Origin: Alentia gelatinosa
Lineage: Eukaryota > Annelida > Polychaeta > Phyllodocida > Polynoidae
NCBI GenBank assembly: GCA_950022655.1
Contig: OX465580.1
Coordinates: 5,131,122-5,195,121 of the forward strand
Direction: 5' to 3'
DNA length: 64,000 nucleotides
Shown: positions 40,245 to 51,400 of the stretch, in pieces
How the letters are laid out: the number at the start of each line of letters is the position of its first letter
Numbering within the stretch: the stretch's first letter is position 1
Notes under the pieces: generated by a model
The model's input: only the letters and a program-made list of their open reading frames with translations
Databases searched by the model: none
What the model was told of the DNA's origin: nothing
Translations under genes and position numbers: made by a program

Positions 40245-41110
40245 CACTCCCTATGTGTTTTTTATAGACACTTTGTATTAGGTGGATATATCTGTATGCT
40301 CCGGGTATGGTGATACACACACTCTATTTGTTTTCGATTGACACTTTGTATCAGGTGGATATATCTGTTTGCTCCGGGTATGTCCATACACACTCCCTAT
40401 GTGTTTTCTATGGACACTTTGTATTAGGTGGATATATCTGTTTGCTCTGGGTATGTCCATACACACTCCCTATGTGTTTTCTATGGACACTTTGTATTAG
40501 GTGGATATATCTGTATACTCTGGGTATGGTGATACATACTCCCTATGTGTTTTCTATGGACACTTTGTATTAGGTGGATATATCTGTATACTCTGGGTAT
40601 GGTGATACATACTCCCTATGTGTTTTCTATGGACACTTTGTATCAGGTGGATATATCTGTATGCTCCAGGTATGGTGATACACACTCCGTATGTGTTTTC
40701 TATGGACACTTTGTATCAGGTGGATATATCTGTATGCTCCGGGTATGGTGGTACACACTCCCTATATGTTTTCTATGGACACTTTCTATAAGGTGGATAT
40801 ATCTGTATGCTTCTGGTATGTCCCTACTCACTCCCTATGTGTTTTCTATAGACACTTTGTATTAGGTGGATATATCTGTATGCTCCGGATATGGTGATGC
40901 ACACTCCCTATGTGTTTTCTATGGACACTTTGTATTAGGTGGATATATCTGTATGCTCCGGATATGGTGATGCACACTCCCTATGTGTTTTATATGGACA
41001 CTTTGTATCAGGTGGATATATCTGTATGTTCCGGGTATGGTGATGCACACTCCCTATGTGTTTTCTATGGACACTTTGTATCAGGTGGATATATCTGTAT
41101 GCTCCAGGTA
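40245..41110. repeat. 73-bp minisatellite, about 12 units
   Basis: Units with TTTTCTATGGACACTTTGTA, TTAGGTGGATATATCTGTAT and CTCCGGGTATGGTGATACAC. Intergenic. The plus-strand segment TTTGTATCAG|GTGG resembles an acceptor, but no exon is recognised nearby. Confidence 0.9.
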
Positions 41111-41224
41111 TGGTAGAGTACAGTACAGTTACCGTACAGTTAACTAGTACGGCTGTTGTTGTTACATATAATCCGTACCGTATTAAACAATACAAGCACA
41201 AGACAAAAACAGCGACATAACACG

Positions 41225-41515
41225 ACTAACATAGTTTCAGACTTTATCCTATCCCTAATAAAAAAACGCCATAGGCTTAACATGGGATTTCTTTATGTCA
41301 CGGGTGTGACATAAAGTGTTGTTTATGCCACTACTTTCTAATACAAAAAAAATTAGAAAAGGGGTAGGATAAAATCTAGATGCCACTCGTTTGAGTTTGA
41401 GTTTACGTATGTCACTCATTTTGTGGGCTCTGCAATATCACTCATCTTCGACTCGTGAAATCATGGAGCCAACAAAATGTGTGACATAAATTAACCCAGA
41501 CTCAAACTCGTGACG
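41225..41515. repeat. foldback element, module order reversed
   Basis: Begins TTTATCCTATCCCTAATA, contains CGCCATAGGCTTAACATGGG and GGGGTAGGATAAAAT, followed by a hairpin with stem GTTTGAGTTTGAGT and loop around CATCTTCGACTCGTGA. Related to the 18.1 and 50.0 kb copies. Confidence 0.6.
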
Positions 41516-41770
41516 TCTCTTCATATTATCAGGGTTTACTTTCGGTACCGGGGCCGGTATTAGAATCCCCAAAACAGTTGATATGACATCTATGCTAGAT
41601 TTGATTATTTTACAGTACACATAAGGTGACACATGGATCCAAGTTGCCTTATTTATGTAATACTGTCTAGAAGAAACGATTACAAGTGGGTGACACGAGA
41701 TAGGGGTCAGTCTGTCAGTGTCACTGTCAGCTGTGACATCACAATGTGGATACGGGCGTCACACGGCCTC

Positions 41771-41791
41771 TGACGTCATAGAATGACGTCA
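41771..41791. promoter_or_regulatory. second CRE pair (two TGACGTCA, 13 bp apart)
   Basis: Perfect TGACGTCA palindromes at 41771-41778 and 41784-41791, preceded by CGTCAC and TGACATCA half-sites from 41735 on. No coding exon is recognised beside them; a distal RABL6 element or an unannotated transcript is possible. Confidence 0.45.
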
Positions 41792-42658
41792 TTGACTATA
41801 AACAGAGCCTTCTGCAGTAAACACCTTCTCCTAGGTTAATAAATGAACAGGCAATCAATTCACAAGTTGTGAGTATCGTTTATTTTGTGGTTTCACCAAT
41901 ATCAATGTCCGATACTGTTGTTGTTAAGCTCATCAACCAATTAACTACAGAACAAGTGTATTTCTGATTTAAAAAACTGGTCATGAATGGTCTTCATTTA
42001 ATTTTTTTTTCTATATCTACTTTTGACTTGTAATGATATCAGCACCTTTCGTATACTGGACACTACGCTTCATAACCAGCATGCTTGGGACACCACGCCT
42101 CGTTTTTGTGAGATAGCGCCATGACCGCCTTGAATTGCAATGTAGTGAATTAAAAGAGCAAATACTAAAGGAATAGTTTTTCCATCAGGAGCACACAGAC
42201 ATGGACGAGTGTAGCACATGCACCATTTAAAAAAAGTGAACGAGAACTATGGACTAAAGAAATGCCTATAGTAGTAATAGTAATAGTGTTACCTAAGGTC
42301 GAAAAGAATTACTCTCACCAAGCTACGCACGAATAATACCAGCCTACAAAAGTGGTTGGAAAGTTTAAAGGGGGGGGGGGGGGGACACACAAACCGACAG
42401 TCATTATAGGTATATATGTAAAACATGTGATGATGGAGAAATGAATTCCACCTCTTTTCTATTGTAGCAATACAAAAACAGTGCAACTGTGTAAACAATA
42501 TCTCAAGGACTATGTAAAAAGACCAATATATACAGGCTAGTCACTCTCTTGAAATCTGACAAAGAAAAAATTATATTAATAGCAACAGTCAATTTCTATT
42601 CTAAGGACACTGAAGGACTGAAGACTAAGCATGTACTGGTATGTGGTATAGCCCATGT

Positions 42659-42660
<2 letters not shown>

Positions 42661-42733
<73 letters not shown>
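42661..42733. repeat. (TA)n microsatellite
   Basis: Uninterrupted TA dinucleotides for about 70 bp; open frames across it are artefacts. Confidence 0.97.
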
Positions 42734-42737
<4 letters not shown>

Positions 42738-43287
42738 ATCTGCTTGTCCTTTTTTCTTCTTTTTTTGTGTGTATTTTTTGTTTGCAGTTTTATTTGTAGT
42801 ATGCTGTATTTGTATCTACTTTCCTGGTTATTTTTCTTTAGCTTGTATTTGATGACGTTGATGTAAAATGTGTCATTTACCATGTAATCCCCATACTGAA
42901 TAAAATAGTCTGAATAAATTGAATTGAAATAGAAATTAGAATGGCAATACCCACTTAATAACTGTGAGTGCTAGAGCGTCTAGACCTTGCTTGTCTAAAG
43001 TATAAAGGCCGTTCTTTACTAGACCCTAAAATAGCACTGAGATAACTTGTAATCATGTGACGCGTTTACAGTAATTATAGTCTGAAGGATTTGATTGTAG
43101 CTTCCCTGTTGTGGGTGGGCAGGGCTGTGCAACTTAGCGAACCGCTGACAGATGTCAACCACTCAGTTCAGAAGCGTCCCTTCCCCATCCTCTCCCCTCC
43201 ACTCACAAGAGACGCTGCATACGACAGACCCTCATCAACATGCCCGAAATGCTGCAGTGAATTAAAGATGGCTAACTGGTAACTTAC

Positions 43288-43410
43288 AGGCTTGGTTTTG
43301 TCCACGGAACGTACTCTCTGGAGTTGCCAAATCAACACACACTCCGCAGTGCCCGGAAGTTGCTGTACGCTGATGATGCGCGTGTGCAGAAGTCTACTTC
43401 CGGTGGTTAG
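43288..43410 (-). promoter_or_regulatory. possible minus-strand promoter: inverted ETS pair plus downstream donor
   Basis: CCGGAAGT at 43353-43360 and ACTTCCGG at 43396-43403 form an inverted ETS pair in a CpG-containing stretch. About 65 bp downstream on the minus strand is a consensus donor, AAGCCT|GTAAGT, ending at 43288. This could be a distal non-coding first exon for RABL6 or a lncRNA. No protein is recognised. Confidence 0.3.
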
Positions 43411-44297
43411 TGTGGGGATTTACCACCAGACGGCGCCGTAGTGTGGGACTCTTACAACTAAGATTTAGTTTGCCCAGCTAAGTCGGAGCAGCAAAGAATG
43501 CGATTTGAGAAACATTACTATGGCCTAACCTTGTTTGGGGGACCCAGACTGTTTTACGATTTCCACCGGCTACACTTAAAACTCACTTCCCTGCATTTAA
43601 CAGATCATTTCTCCGGATATCTCACAATTCCCAATGGACCGAATGGTGCCACCTGGTGATTTTTAAAGATTACCGGAGAACTTGACACCTGGGAAAACCT
43701 AGATTGGCCGCCACCTCTGTCTACACTACGTTCCAACTAAGAGGTTGGTAAGTTAAACCATGGACGTGTCCACGGTTTCTCACTCTCAGACCAAACCACT
43801 TTGTCCTAAATAAGTTCTGGGATCCAAAATACTTGCAAAGAAATCTCCATATATTAATAAATTGATAAAGAACCTTATCTCTGTGGCCATTTTATTAAAA
43901 ATACTCATTAAAAGTGACTTCCAGGTAAGAATGTGGGTCATGGGCATGGCAGGGTCAAGGGGGCATGGCCAGAGCGTGGTCGGACCACAGAGTAAAAATA
44001 GATACACAGAGTAAAAATAGATACCAAACCCTGAAGTCCTAACTCCCAACCTAAAAATAGCTAAAGTGAAGTTCCTTTACCCACTGCAATGGCATAAGAT
44101 ACCCGCTACCATGCCATGTCAAGGCCCCTGTCAATTTAACGTGACCAGAGCTAACGTAGTGTAGCTCGGGTGGCCAGTGTAAACCTTGCCCCGCTACTAT
44201 AGTGTTGATTTTAAAGATAATTGTATAGCCAGCAATGTTTGAATCAATATAAAATGAGTGCGATACGATGGTTGCTAATATTATGGACAGTGTATCC

Positions 44298-44646
44298 CTA
44301 TAGGGAGCCAAAGTGAACCCGCTGAAACCACAGATACCCACCTACAAAACACCGTTTCCGGTGGCCAGTAAGAACGAGGCTTAGTGCTAAAGCTATGGGG
44401 GTTTGAGGCTAGACTTTCGTTTTTGGTCTCTTTTGAAGTGTAGTTTACTACTATCGTCTCTGAATAACTCTGTTTCGAAACTACGATGACAGTTGTTAAG
44501 TTTATTAAAAATTTGGATCTAAAAGATTGGAGAATGACACATAATCTTGAACCTACATAGTCAAAGTACTGAGCGCCTATGCCCGGAAATAGTATTTTGT
44601 GACCGGCTATCTGTGGTTGCAACGGGTTCACTTTGGCTCCCTATAG
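44298..44646. mobile_element. MITE with about 40-bp terminal inverted repeats
   Basis: Ends CTATAGGGAGCCAAAGTGAA and exact complement, extending with few mismatches for about 40 bp. A second inner inverted repeat (CGGAAACGGTGTTTTGTA) lies near 44350. Non-coding. Confidence 0.8.
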
Positions 44647-45312
44647 TAGAGGACTAATGTACTTGCCAATATATGTGCAATAGGCAAATTTTTATTTTCT
44701 TGATGTTTAGGAAAAATAAGCATTTATTCCATTCCCTCAAACACAAGGACTTAATGTGTGTAGTATTGTAAACTTTAAATCACATGCTGGGTAAATTTTT
44801 GTCCATAACTTAGACATGTAAAGCAGTTGTTTATATATTTTTTGGAAACTCCACATTATAGAAATATATAAGAATTGTTCGTTTGGGTTCACAATTCAGG
44901 ACAACGCAATTGTCCAAGTTTGTAAAATATATTGTATTGAATTGGTTAAGTTCTAACAATTTCTTTCCATTACAAGTGTTCACTATTTTACAGACCCCCC
45001 CCCCCCCCCTCTTAGAATGGTGAGCACCACTGAAAGAAAATTTTAAAACTGAAATACAAAAAGGCGATCCAACCCAGTCTGAACTGAGTGATCAATTACA
45101 AAATCATCTGGGATATACTAAATATCCAACTGCTTTGGAAAAAGGCCTGAAGAGCTTTTCACAATCGAAACCACTGAGAAGTCATGGGTTTCCAAATAGG
45201 AAAAAAAGGCTGCAGTATTACCTCTATCTTTTCATATAGAAAAAGTTGGGACTGCACACATAGTTACCTACATACATGTGTATGTACTGATAGGCACAGT
45301 CTGAGAAGCTGA

Positions 45313-46125
45313 GAACTGATAAAATAACGAATACCAGAGAACTAGGTACCAAACGAGAACTCGGTACCAGGAGAAGTAGGTACCATGGAGACTTAGGTAC
45401 CAGGAGATTTAGGTACCATTAATTCAACCTGGTGTAACTTTGTATAGCATAAAGATATTTTCATTCCGATTTTTGCATCCGATAGCCCTATATTTCAGCT
45501 TCTAATTAACACCTGGATCAATGAATTATTCAAAGTATAAGTGCCCCAAAATCGAAAAGTCGCGCAGGTCACGTTTAAGGCCGTAATACGGCCGCTACAA
45601 CACCTACCCTCTTTGATGTGCTAGATGACAGTAGGTGTCTGTATCTTCAAAGAAGGTGTGATCCGTTGAGTTGTGAGGTGTGAGGAGTTGAGTTGTGAAG
45701 TGTCAGTCACAGAACGGATTCTGGTGCATAAAAACGGCCGTTTTCGCATCTCAAATCACATTCCTCCACTACTCATAGTGGAGTGAACACCTGCTCAACT
45801 GCTGACATCTCCTGCCGTGTCTACCTGCCTCCTGCCATGTCTACCTGCCTCCTGCTGTGTCTACCTGCCTCCTGCTACACACATTAGCCTCTCCTTAGTC
45901 TCTGGTCGAAAAGTGCTATCAATCTCATGAACTTGTAAAAGTTCTATCAAATCTCACTATGAAACCCAGAGCTAAGAAGGCTAAGAAGTCTGAGCTTGTA
46001 CCCGAGCCAGACTTTGACTTTGGTACCTAAATCTCCTGGTACCTACTTCACCATGGTACCTAGTTCTCCATAGTTATCCTGGTACCTAATTCTCTCTGGT
46101 ACCTAAATCTCCAGTTATCAAAATG
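45313..46125. mobile_element. inverted-repeat element with GGTACC subterminal arrays
   Basis: Left arm has GGTACC at 45345, 45363, 45379, 45396 and 45412; right arm has it at 46022, 46038, 46055, 46081 and 46098. The arms are about 100-bp inverted repeats of a 16-17-bp unit GGTACCAGGAGATTTA. The interior is non-repetitive apart from a short CTGCCTCCTGC repeat and has only a 23-codon ORF (45959-46030). Confidence 0.78.
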
Positions 46126-46311
46126 ACAAACACACATTTTGTGATAAGCATTTATTACAAAACCTAACACTGTGGACTTCCATTTTCCCAACGTGCTTGT
46201 GTTTATTTTACATGCTGTCCACTGTTAAACCCGTCAAGATATCGTACAATCATATTTCTTGATTCTATGTTTGTGGTCAATGATAGTATTTGCATTGATT
46301 GTTTTGCTTAA

Positions 46312-46576
46312 GGGCTGGTTCCACCAACACGATGGATTTGCTGTGGTATATCTTGGTATATCTTGTTATATTTTACAGTGTCGTGATATGCCGTACCTCT
46401 GTTGTCGCGATATGTAGCACGCAATGTCGTTTGTCTATTTTGGTGCTCCACCACCACGATACCTCTAGACACATCGCGGCAAATATGCACTGATTATTTA
46501 AGACCTAGCAAGATTTAGTAAAACAACCAAATCATGACTAATCGCGCTCTATCTTATGTGTCGGTGGAATCACCAC
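46312..46576. mobile_element. 265-bp TTAA-flanked MITE
   Basis: TTAA at 46308-46311 and 46577-46580. Terminal inverted repeats GGGCTGGTTCCACCAACAC (left) and, reversed, GTGGTGATTCCACCGACAC (right). Different ends from the CCCTTT family. No ORF of note. Confidence 0.8.
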
Positions 46577-46579
46577 TTA

Positions 46580-48009
46580 ACTGAAGTCCTGCAGGCAACA
46601 ACTTGTTGGCAAAGCTGATATCGATAACAAACGTTTCCAGGACTCTTTGTGTTCACATGTCAGTAAATCCAGGCAGAGATTTCTAAGACACGTCTAAACA
46701 CCTCTGAATAAAGCGGATGTTGAAAAAAAAAAAAAAAAAAAAAAAAATTATCAGATCTTAAGTGGTGGTCATGTGACCGTTGTTGAGGTCACATGTTACA
46801 AAGCGATGCCACTTTGTGGAAATACCGCGAAAATTATGTACTTGAAGACAACTGACAGAGCGACCTTATCATTAATGAAAAACTAATATCGAAAATATAA
46901 AAAACTCTCACCTCACCTAGACGTCCAACATCGACAATGTGAGTTACGTTTCCCCCCTTTTCTATGAATTACTTTGCGGTTCTCCCTTTCACTCACAAAA
47001 GTAAAGATTAATAATATGTAAATATTCTGTATTCGAATTCAATAATATGTAAATAACACATGGGAGAAAGAATTTATGACGTGGCAAAAACACCTCTTAA
47101 CAAAGCCAATGGTACCTTGATTTGAAAAAAAAGTGACTCCTTAATGAATATGTGCCACGCTCACCTTCTCACCTCTCTTTAGCGCTTTAAAGAAGAAACC
47201 AACGAGTTTTGGTCAAAGTTGTCATTCTCCGTGAGTTTGATGCGGAGTGATATGAACGAGGCGACAGCCGAGTGAATATCACATAGCATTCAAACGAGTT
47301 GGATGATGGGTAGTCGTTTACTGAGTCCCCATTAATTCTCAATGGGAACTTTGTATATATATGGATAATAAATACAACAGTCACATTGGCATGTGGCACC
47401 TTACAATTTTACAACCAATCCGGAGTTTGAAAAGGCACATCAGGAACACTGAGACTCAAGATGGAAATCAGTAACATACTACACTTATCTGATAAGTGGT
47501 GTTTCTTTTCACAATTAAAACTGAGTGATCGTTGATGCCGGTGACAGCGCAAACTTTAACAAGACTCTTCATGAGAACCAAGATTCGCACTCGCAAGTTA
47601 CAATATGGTAACTTTAAGAAAATATAAAGTAGGGGCGAGGGGTAAGTAGAATAGGTCTGTGTCCATTGAGAAAACAAATCAGGGTAGAAACAATATCTCC
47701 AGTCCAGGTTTTTATAAACCTGTAGACTTTCAAACAAATCTTTAATTACAGTGATGGAAATAACTTATTCTCAATTTGATATTTTTTTGGGAGAATATCT
47801 GGACGCGTCTTCCATGGCTTCCACTCTGGTTAATGAAGTTAATGAAAACATAAAACCAGGTAAAAAAAACACGAGTCCAGCCTAATTACTGACTGAAACC
47901 GTTTAGTTTTATAACGAGATATTATCAATAAACTGGTTTTTTTTGTAGCAGGTCATGTTCATCGAGCCCTGGTAATAGGAATTCAAATCTATGTATGCCT
48001 AAATTATGT
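46580..48009. other. DR1 downstream region, repeat fragments, no gene
   Basis: Contains a 27-A run at about 46721, a foldback copy at 47185-47315 (loop CGAGGCGACAGCCGAGTGAA) and a fragment of the GGGTTGTGG repeat family. No exon recognised. Confidence 0.45.
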
Positions 48010-48015
48010 TTTATT
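48010..48015 (-). promoter_or_regulatory. candidate DR1 poly(A) signal
   Basis: AATAAA on the minus strand about 300 bases past the DR1 stop; the interval contains a small inverted-repeat element (48136-48279). It is a plausible cleavage signal, but position is the only evidence. Confidence 0.4.
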
Positions 48016-48135
48016 TAAATAATTTGTGTTGAATTACAGTTCAATACAAACTATTCATGTTACATTAGGTTTATAATCGTAGATACATTTAATCTCCTCT
48101 CACTATACTCCCACCTACCACTATGTATGACAATA

Positions 48136-48279
48136 AAGGCTTGATTCCATTCGGCTGAATCTGGTGCCGGTTACCACTCAGGCCCGAATCGGGGCGCTGC
48201 TTTAGCCCTAATCTGAATGGGGACCGTACATGGCCCGAGCAGGATTGGGACATAATTCGGGTAAATGGAATCAAGCCTT
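48136..48279. mobile_element. 144-bp MITE in the DR1 3' flank
   Basis: Ends AAGGCTTGATTCCATT and exact complement AATGGAATCAAGCCTT. No coding. It lies within the probable DR1 3' UTR. Confidence 0.8.
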
Positions 48280-48312
48280 ACAACAGAAAGCAAATTTGAA
48301 AAGTGGAGTTAG

Positions 48313-48456
48313 TTAATCGTAGTCATCATCATCGTCTTCTTGTTTGACCGTTTGTTGAGCTTGCTGCATTAACTGTTGTTGCTGTTGTTGTTGTTGTGCT
48401 TTGGCCTGCATTTCCAACCACTGTTGTTGTTCTAGCGCTGCTTGTTCTTCCCTCGC
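48313..48456 (-). CDS. DR1: DR1 last coding exon (Q-rich, acidic tail)
   Basis: Residues 129-175 and TAA. Acceptor TACTTTCAG|GCGAGG. It encodes REEQAALEQQQWLEMQAKA, eight Gln, then a KQEDDDDDYD terminus, consistent with the Q-rich and acidic end of the family. Confidence 0.93.
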   Translation of the reverse strand, partial: AREEQAALEQQQWLEMQAKAQQQQQQQQLMQQAQQTVKQEDDDDDYD

Positions 48457-51400
48457 CTGAAAGTAACGGGGATATACACAATGTTGACTGGTCTCAGATA
48501 CAAGCGGCGTAACCTCTGGGGAAGAGATGCGTATTACTATATACCTATGGCCGAATACTCTATGGTTACACCACGCTCCGGGGGGTGGAATAACATATGT
48601 TTACTACCCACGGCTGACCTTTACTACCCAAGGTTGATGTTTAGACCAATCAGATCGTCTCTTACAAAATTCATATGAAAAGCAGTTGGGGAGAAAGCAT
48701 AGACTGTCAAGTTACTTGATAAGCCTGGAACTGGCTTCACGTTTGAAACTATTAAACACTATTCATCATTATCTATCTACATTTGAAGGTAGCTAACTCT
48801 AACTTATATGCGAAAAAAGTTTATCGAGGAATATGGTGATATTAACGAAGTCAACACTGGAGCTGATACCCAAAATGAACCAACCAATACAGGTATGGTC
48901 TTAAGATCAGATAGAAGGCTTATGTTTAAACTGGAGAGACCGAATACTGAGTTTTTTGAAAAATCGCCAAGCTATAGGGGTAAACAACTGTGGAATAAAT
49001 TAAATAAAGATGTTAAGGGGGGCCCTACAAAGGTCATGTTTAAATCGCGTCTGAGAAATCTCGATGTAATATAATCGCATAATATAATCATCTAAGATAA
49101 CACCTACCCATATATAGCCAACTGTTACCTGTACTATAACGCTTTTGTCATGTACATAGTTACCCCTTTGCCAGTACTGTGCATACTCTATAACCTATTT
49201 GGTGATTTGAACACATTGGTCATCATATCTTGCAGAGATAACCCCTATTCATTTTTACTGAAGTTACAATCTTAATTCCATCTCTCAATATTTCTGATAC
49301 TTTACTTTAACGTGACCCTGTGTTGAAGGTATTTCTTGATTTATTATTCATCACACACATCTCATTTTCATTAATAACATTATTGTACGGTGGTGGGGCA
49401 TCTAAGATGCAAATGCTAGGTTTGTCTGCTTACTAGACTTTTCTCAATCCGCTGTTGGATATGTAGAACAGGATCTACCCATGTATATCGAAAAGGATTT
49501 CTTGTACTCAATAGACATACCACAAAGGAAGACCAGCCTCGTGATGATTTGTGTGTGAATAAAAAAAAAATATATATAAAAAAAGGTATAAATGAATAGG
49601 GAAACCAAGCTTCCCGGAGAGATAAAGTCAAAGTTACTCGGTAAGGCTCGAAAAAAATTACTGCCCACAGCTAAGGCCATGGGCAGTAATTTTTCTGAGC
49701 CTTAACTCATAACTTTGACTTTCTCTCACCAGAACATAGTTTCCCTCTATTCCATTATATACTTAATACAAAGTCTCCGTAATAAACCTATAGACAGTGT
49801 GTATTATCCACTTAATACCAAGTCTCCATACTAAACCTATAGGGAGTGTGTAATTCAGTAGCCTTAGATTACATGTGGTCGTAATCTGCCACCTATGCAG
49901 AGCAGAGATTACGTTTAAAAAAGAGTCCCAGCATACAAAGTGGTATGTGAGAAGATTGGTAGACATTTCGTCTTTTCTTTGATAACTTCAAATTATAGTG
50001 CTGAATGATAAATACTATCGTAAAACCTGATGAGGTTTAATCTTGGCCACCGTATTCCACGACTGAAGTTTGGCAAAGCGACTTCATGAGGCGAAGCCGA
50101 GTGAAGTCCGCAGCCAAAACTTCAGGAGTGGAATGCGGTGGGCAAGATTAAAACGAATCAGGTTTTGATTTTATCCTACCCTATCTCCTCGATTTTGGAA
50201 TATTACGTGAAAACAATGCTGTATGCCACTAGTGGCATATAAAACTCTGTATCAGTCAGCGTGGCATACGAAAACCCAATGTTAAGCCTATGGGATTTTA
50301 TATTAGGGGTAGGATAAACAATAAAATCTAGTTTCAGATAAAAGCCGTCATAATCTCCTTGGATTAGACTCTACGTAATATCCTCACGTTCACTTGGATA
50401 TTACTATTAGGAGACATGGATGTTGTGATAATAAAATGGGATAAATTCAGTTTGTGATCATGTGACTTAACATATAATAAACAATTTTTTATTTTCATCA
50501 TGCCAATCGGTCCTGTAAGGACACACTTAAAAAAGATAAGTAACAACTCACCTTGGCAAAAAGTTCCTGTTGTTGCCTTAAAAGTTCCTCTTCTGGAATT
50601 CCCAAGTTCTCTAACTTTGAGGATGCTCGGCGTTTTTTGGCAGCGACTGCTTTTGCCTCTTGTAGGACTGCCTCGGCATCTTCCCGGTAAGACCCGAAAC
50701 CCAAACTGTCTAAGGCTGAAAGATAGAGATCAGTTTATAGAGCATGTATAGTTCAACAAAAGAATTAGTAGAAACTGAACGAGAGTTAGACTTGTCAGTG
50801 TTTATGCCACGATGGGAAGGTCGTGTATTACTATGTGAAGCGTTAGCTGAGCATAGTGAGGAACAGACCTGACCGGAGTTCGGTTTCGTATTTATCCTAC
50901 CCAGTCTCTACGCTTTTGGATTACTAAAATATAAATATCGAGTGAACGACCAACCAAAGTCCAACCGGAACTTTTGAGTCCAACCGGACCTTTTCTCAGA
51001 GCAGCTCACAATCTGGTTGCTGATTGGTCGATTTTTTATGCCCCTAAAGGCATAAATCGCACTTTATGTCATGGCATGCCGCATAAAATTTGCCTATGTT
51101 ATGCCTAGGGACCGTTTTTATTAGGGGTAGGATAATGGGCCCTACCATCCAGAAGAAAGAAATAGGAACTAGAACTTATTGCATTCCAATTTTTCTGTAT
51201 CGTGTATGTGAAACATACATGCACTTTCACTTGGTGTAACTAATTATGCTGTCTCCTAGTAACACTCCACTGGAGGAGCCCCTTGGTTACTGCGAGCTCA
51301 AGCGTAAATTTTACAGATTGGGGCCATCCATAAAGTATGTACGCAGAATTTCTGAAATTTTGGACCCCCCACCCCCTCTCCCAATCTTGTACGCAATAGA

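Noticed and set aside
40278..41201. Several 60-106-codon ORFs on both strands
   Set aside because: They derive from the 73-bp minisatellite; frames change from unit to unit.
42549..42883. ORFs of about 100 codons across the (TA)n tract
   Set aside because: Tyr-Ile repeats come from the dinucleotide microsatellite.
43091..43282. 63-codon plus-strand ORF near the ETS pair
   Set aside because: No recognisable domain and no splice evidence; kept only as a possible promoter region.
45959..46030. 23-codon ORF (MKPRAKKAKKSELVPEPDFD, then FGT)
   Set aside because: Short, inside a repeat element, ends in the GGTACC arm, and no family is recognised.
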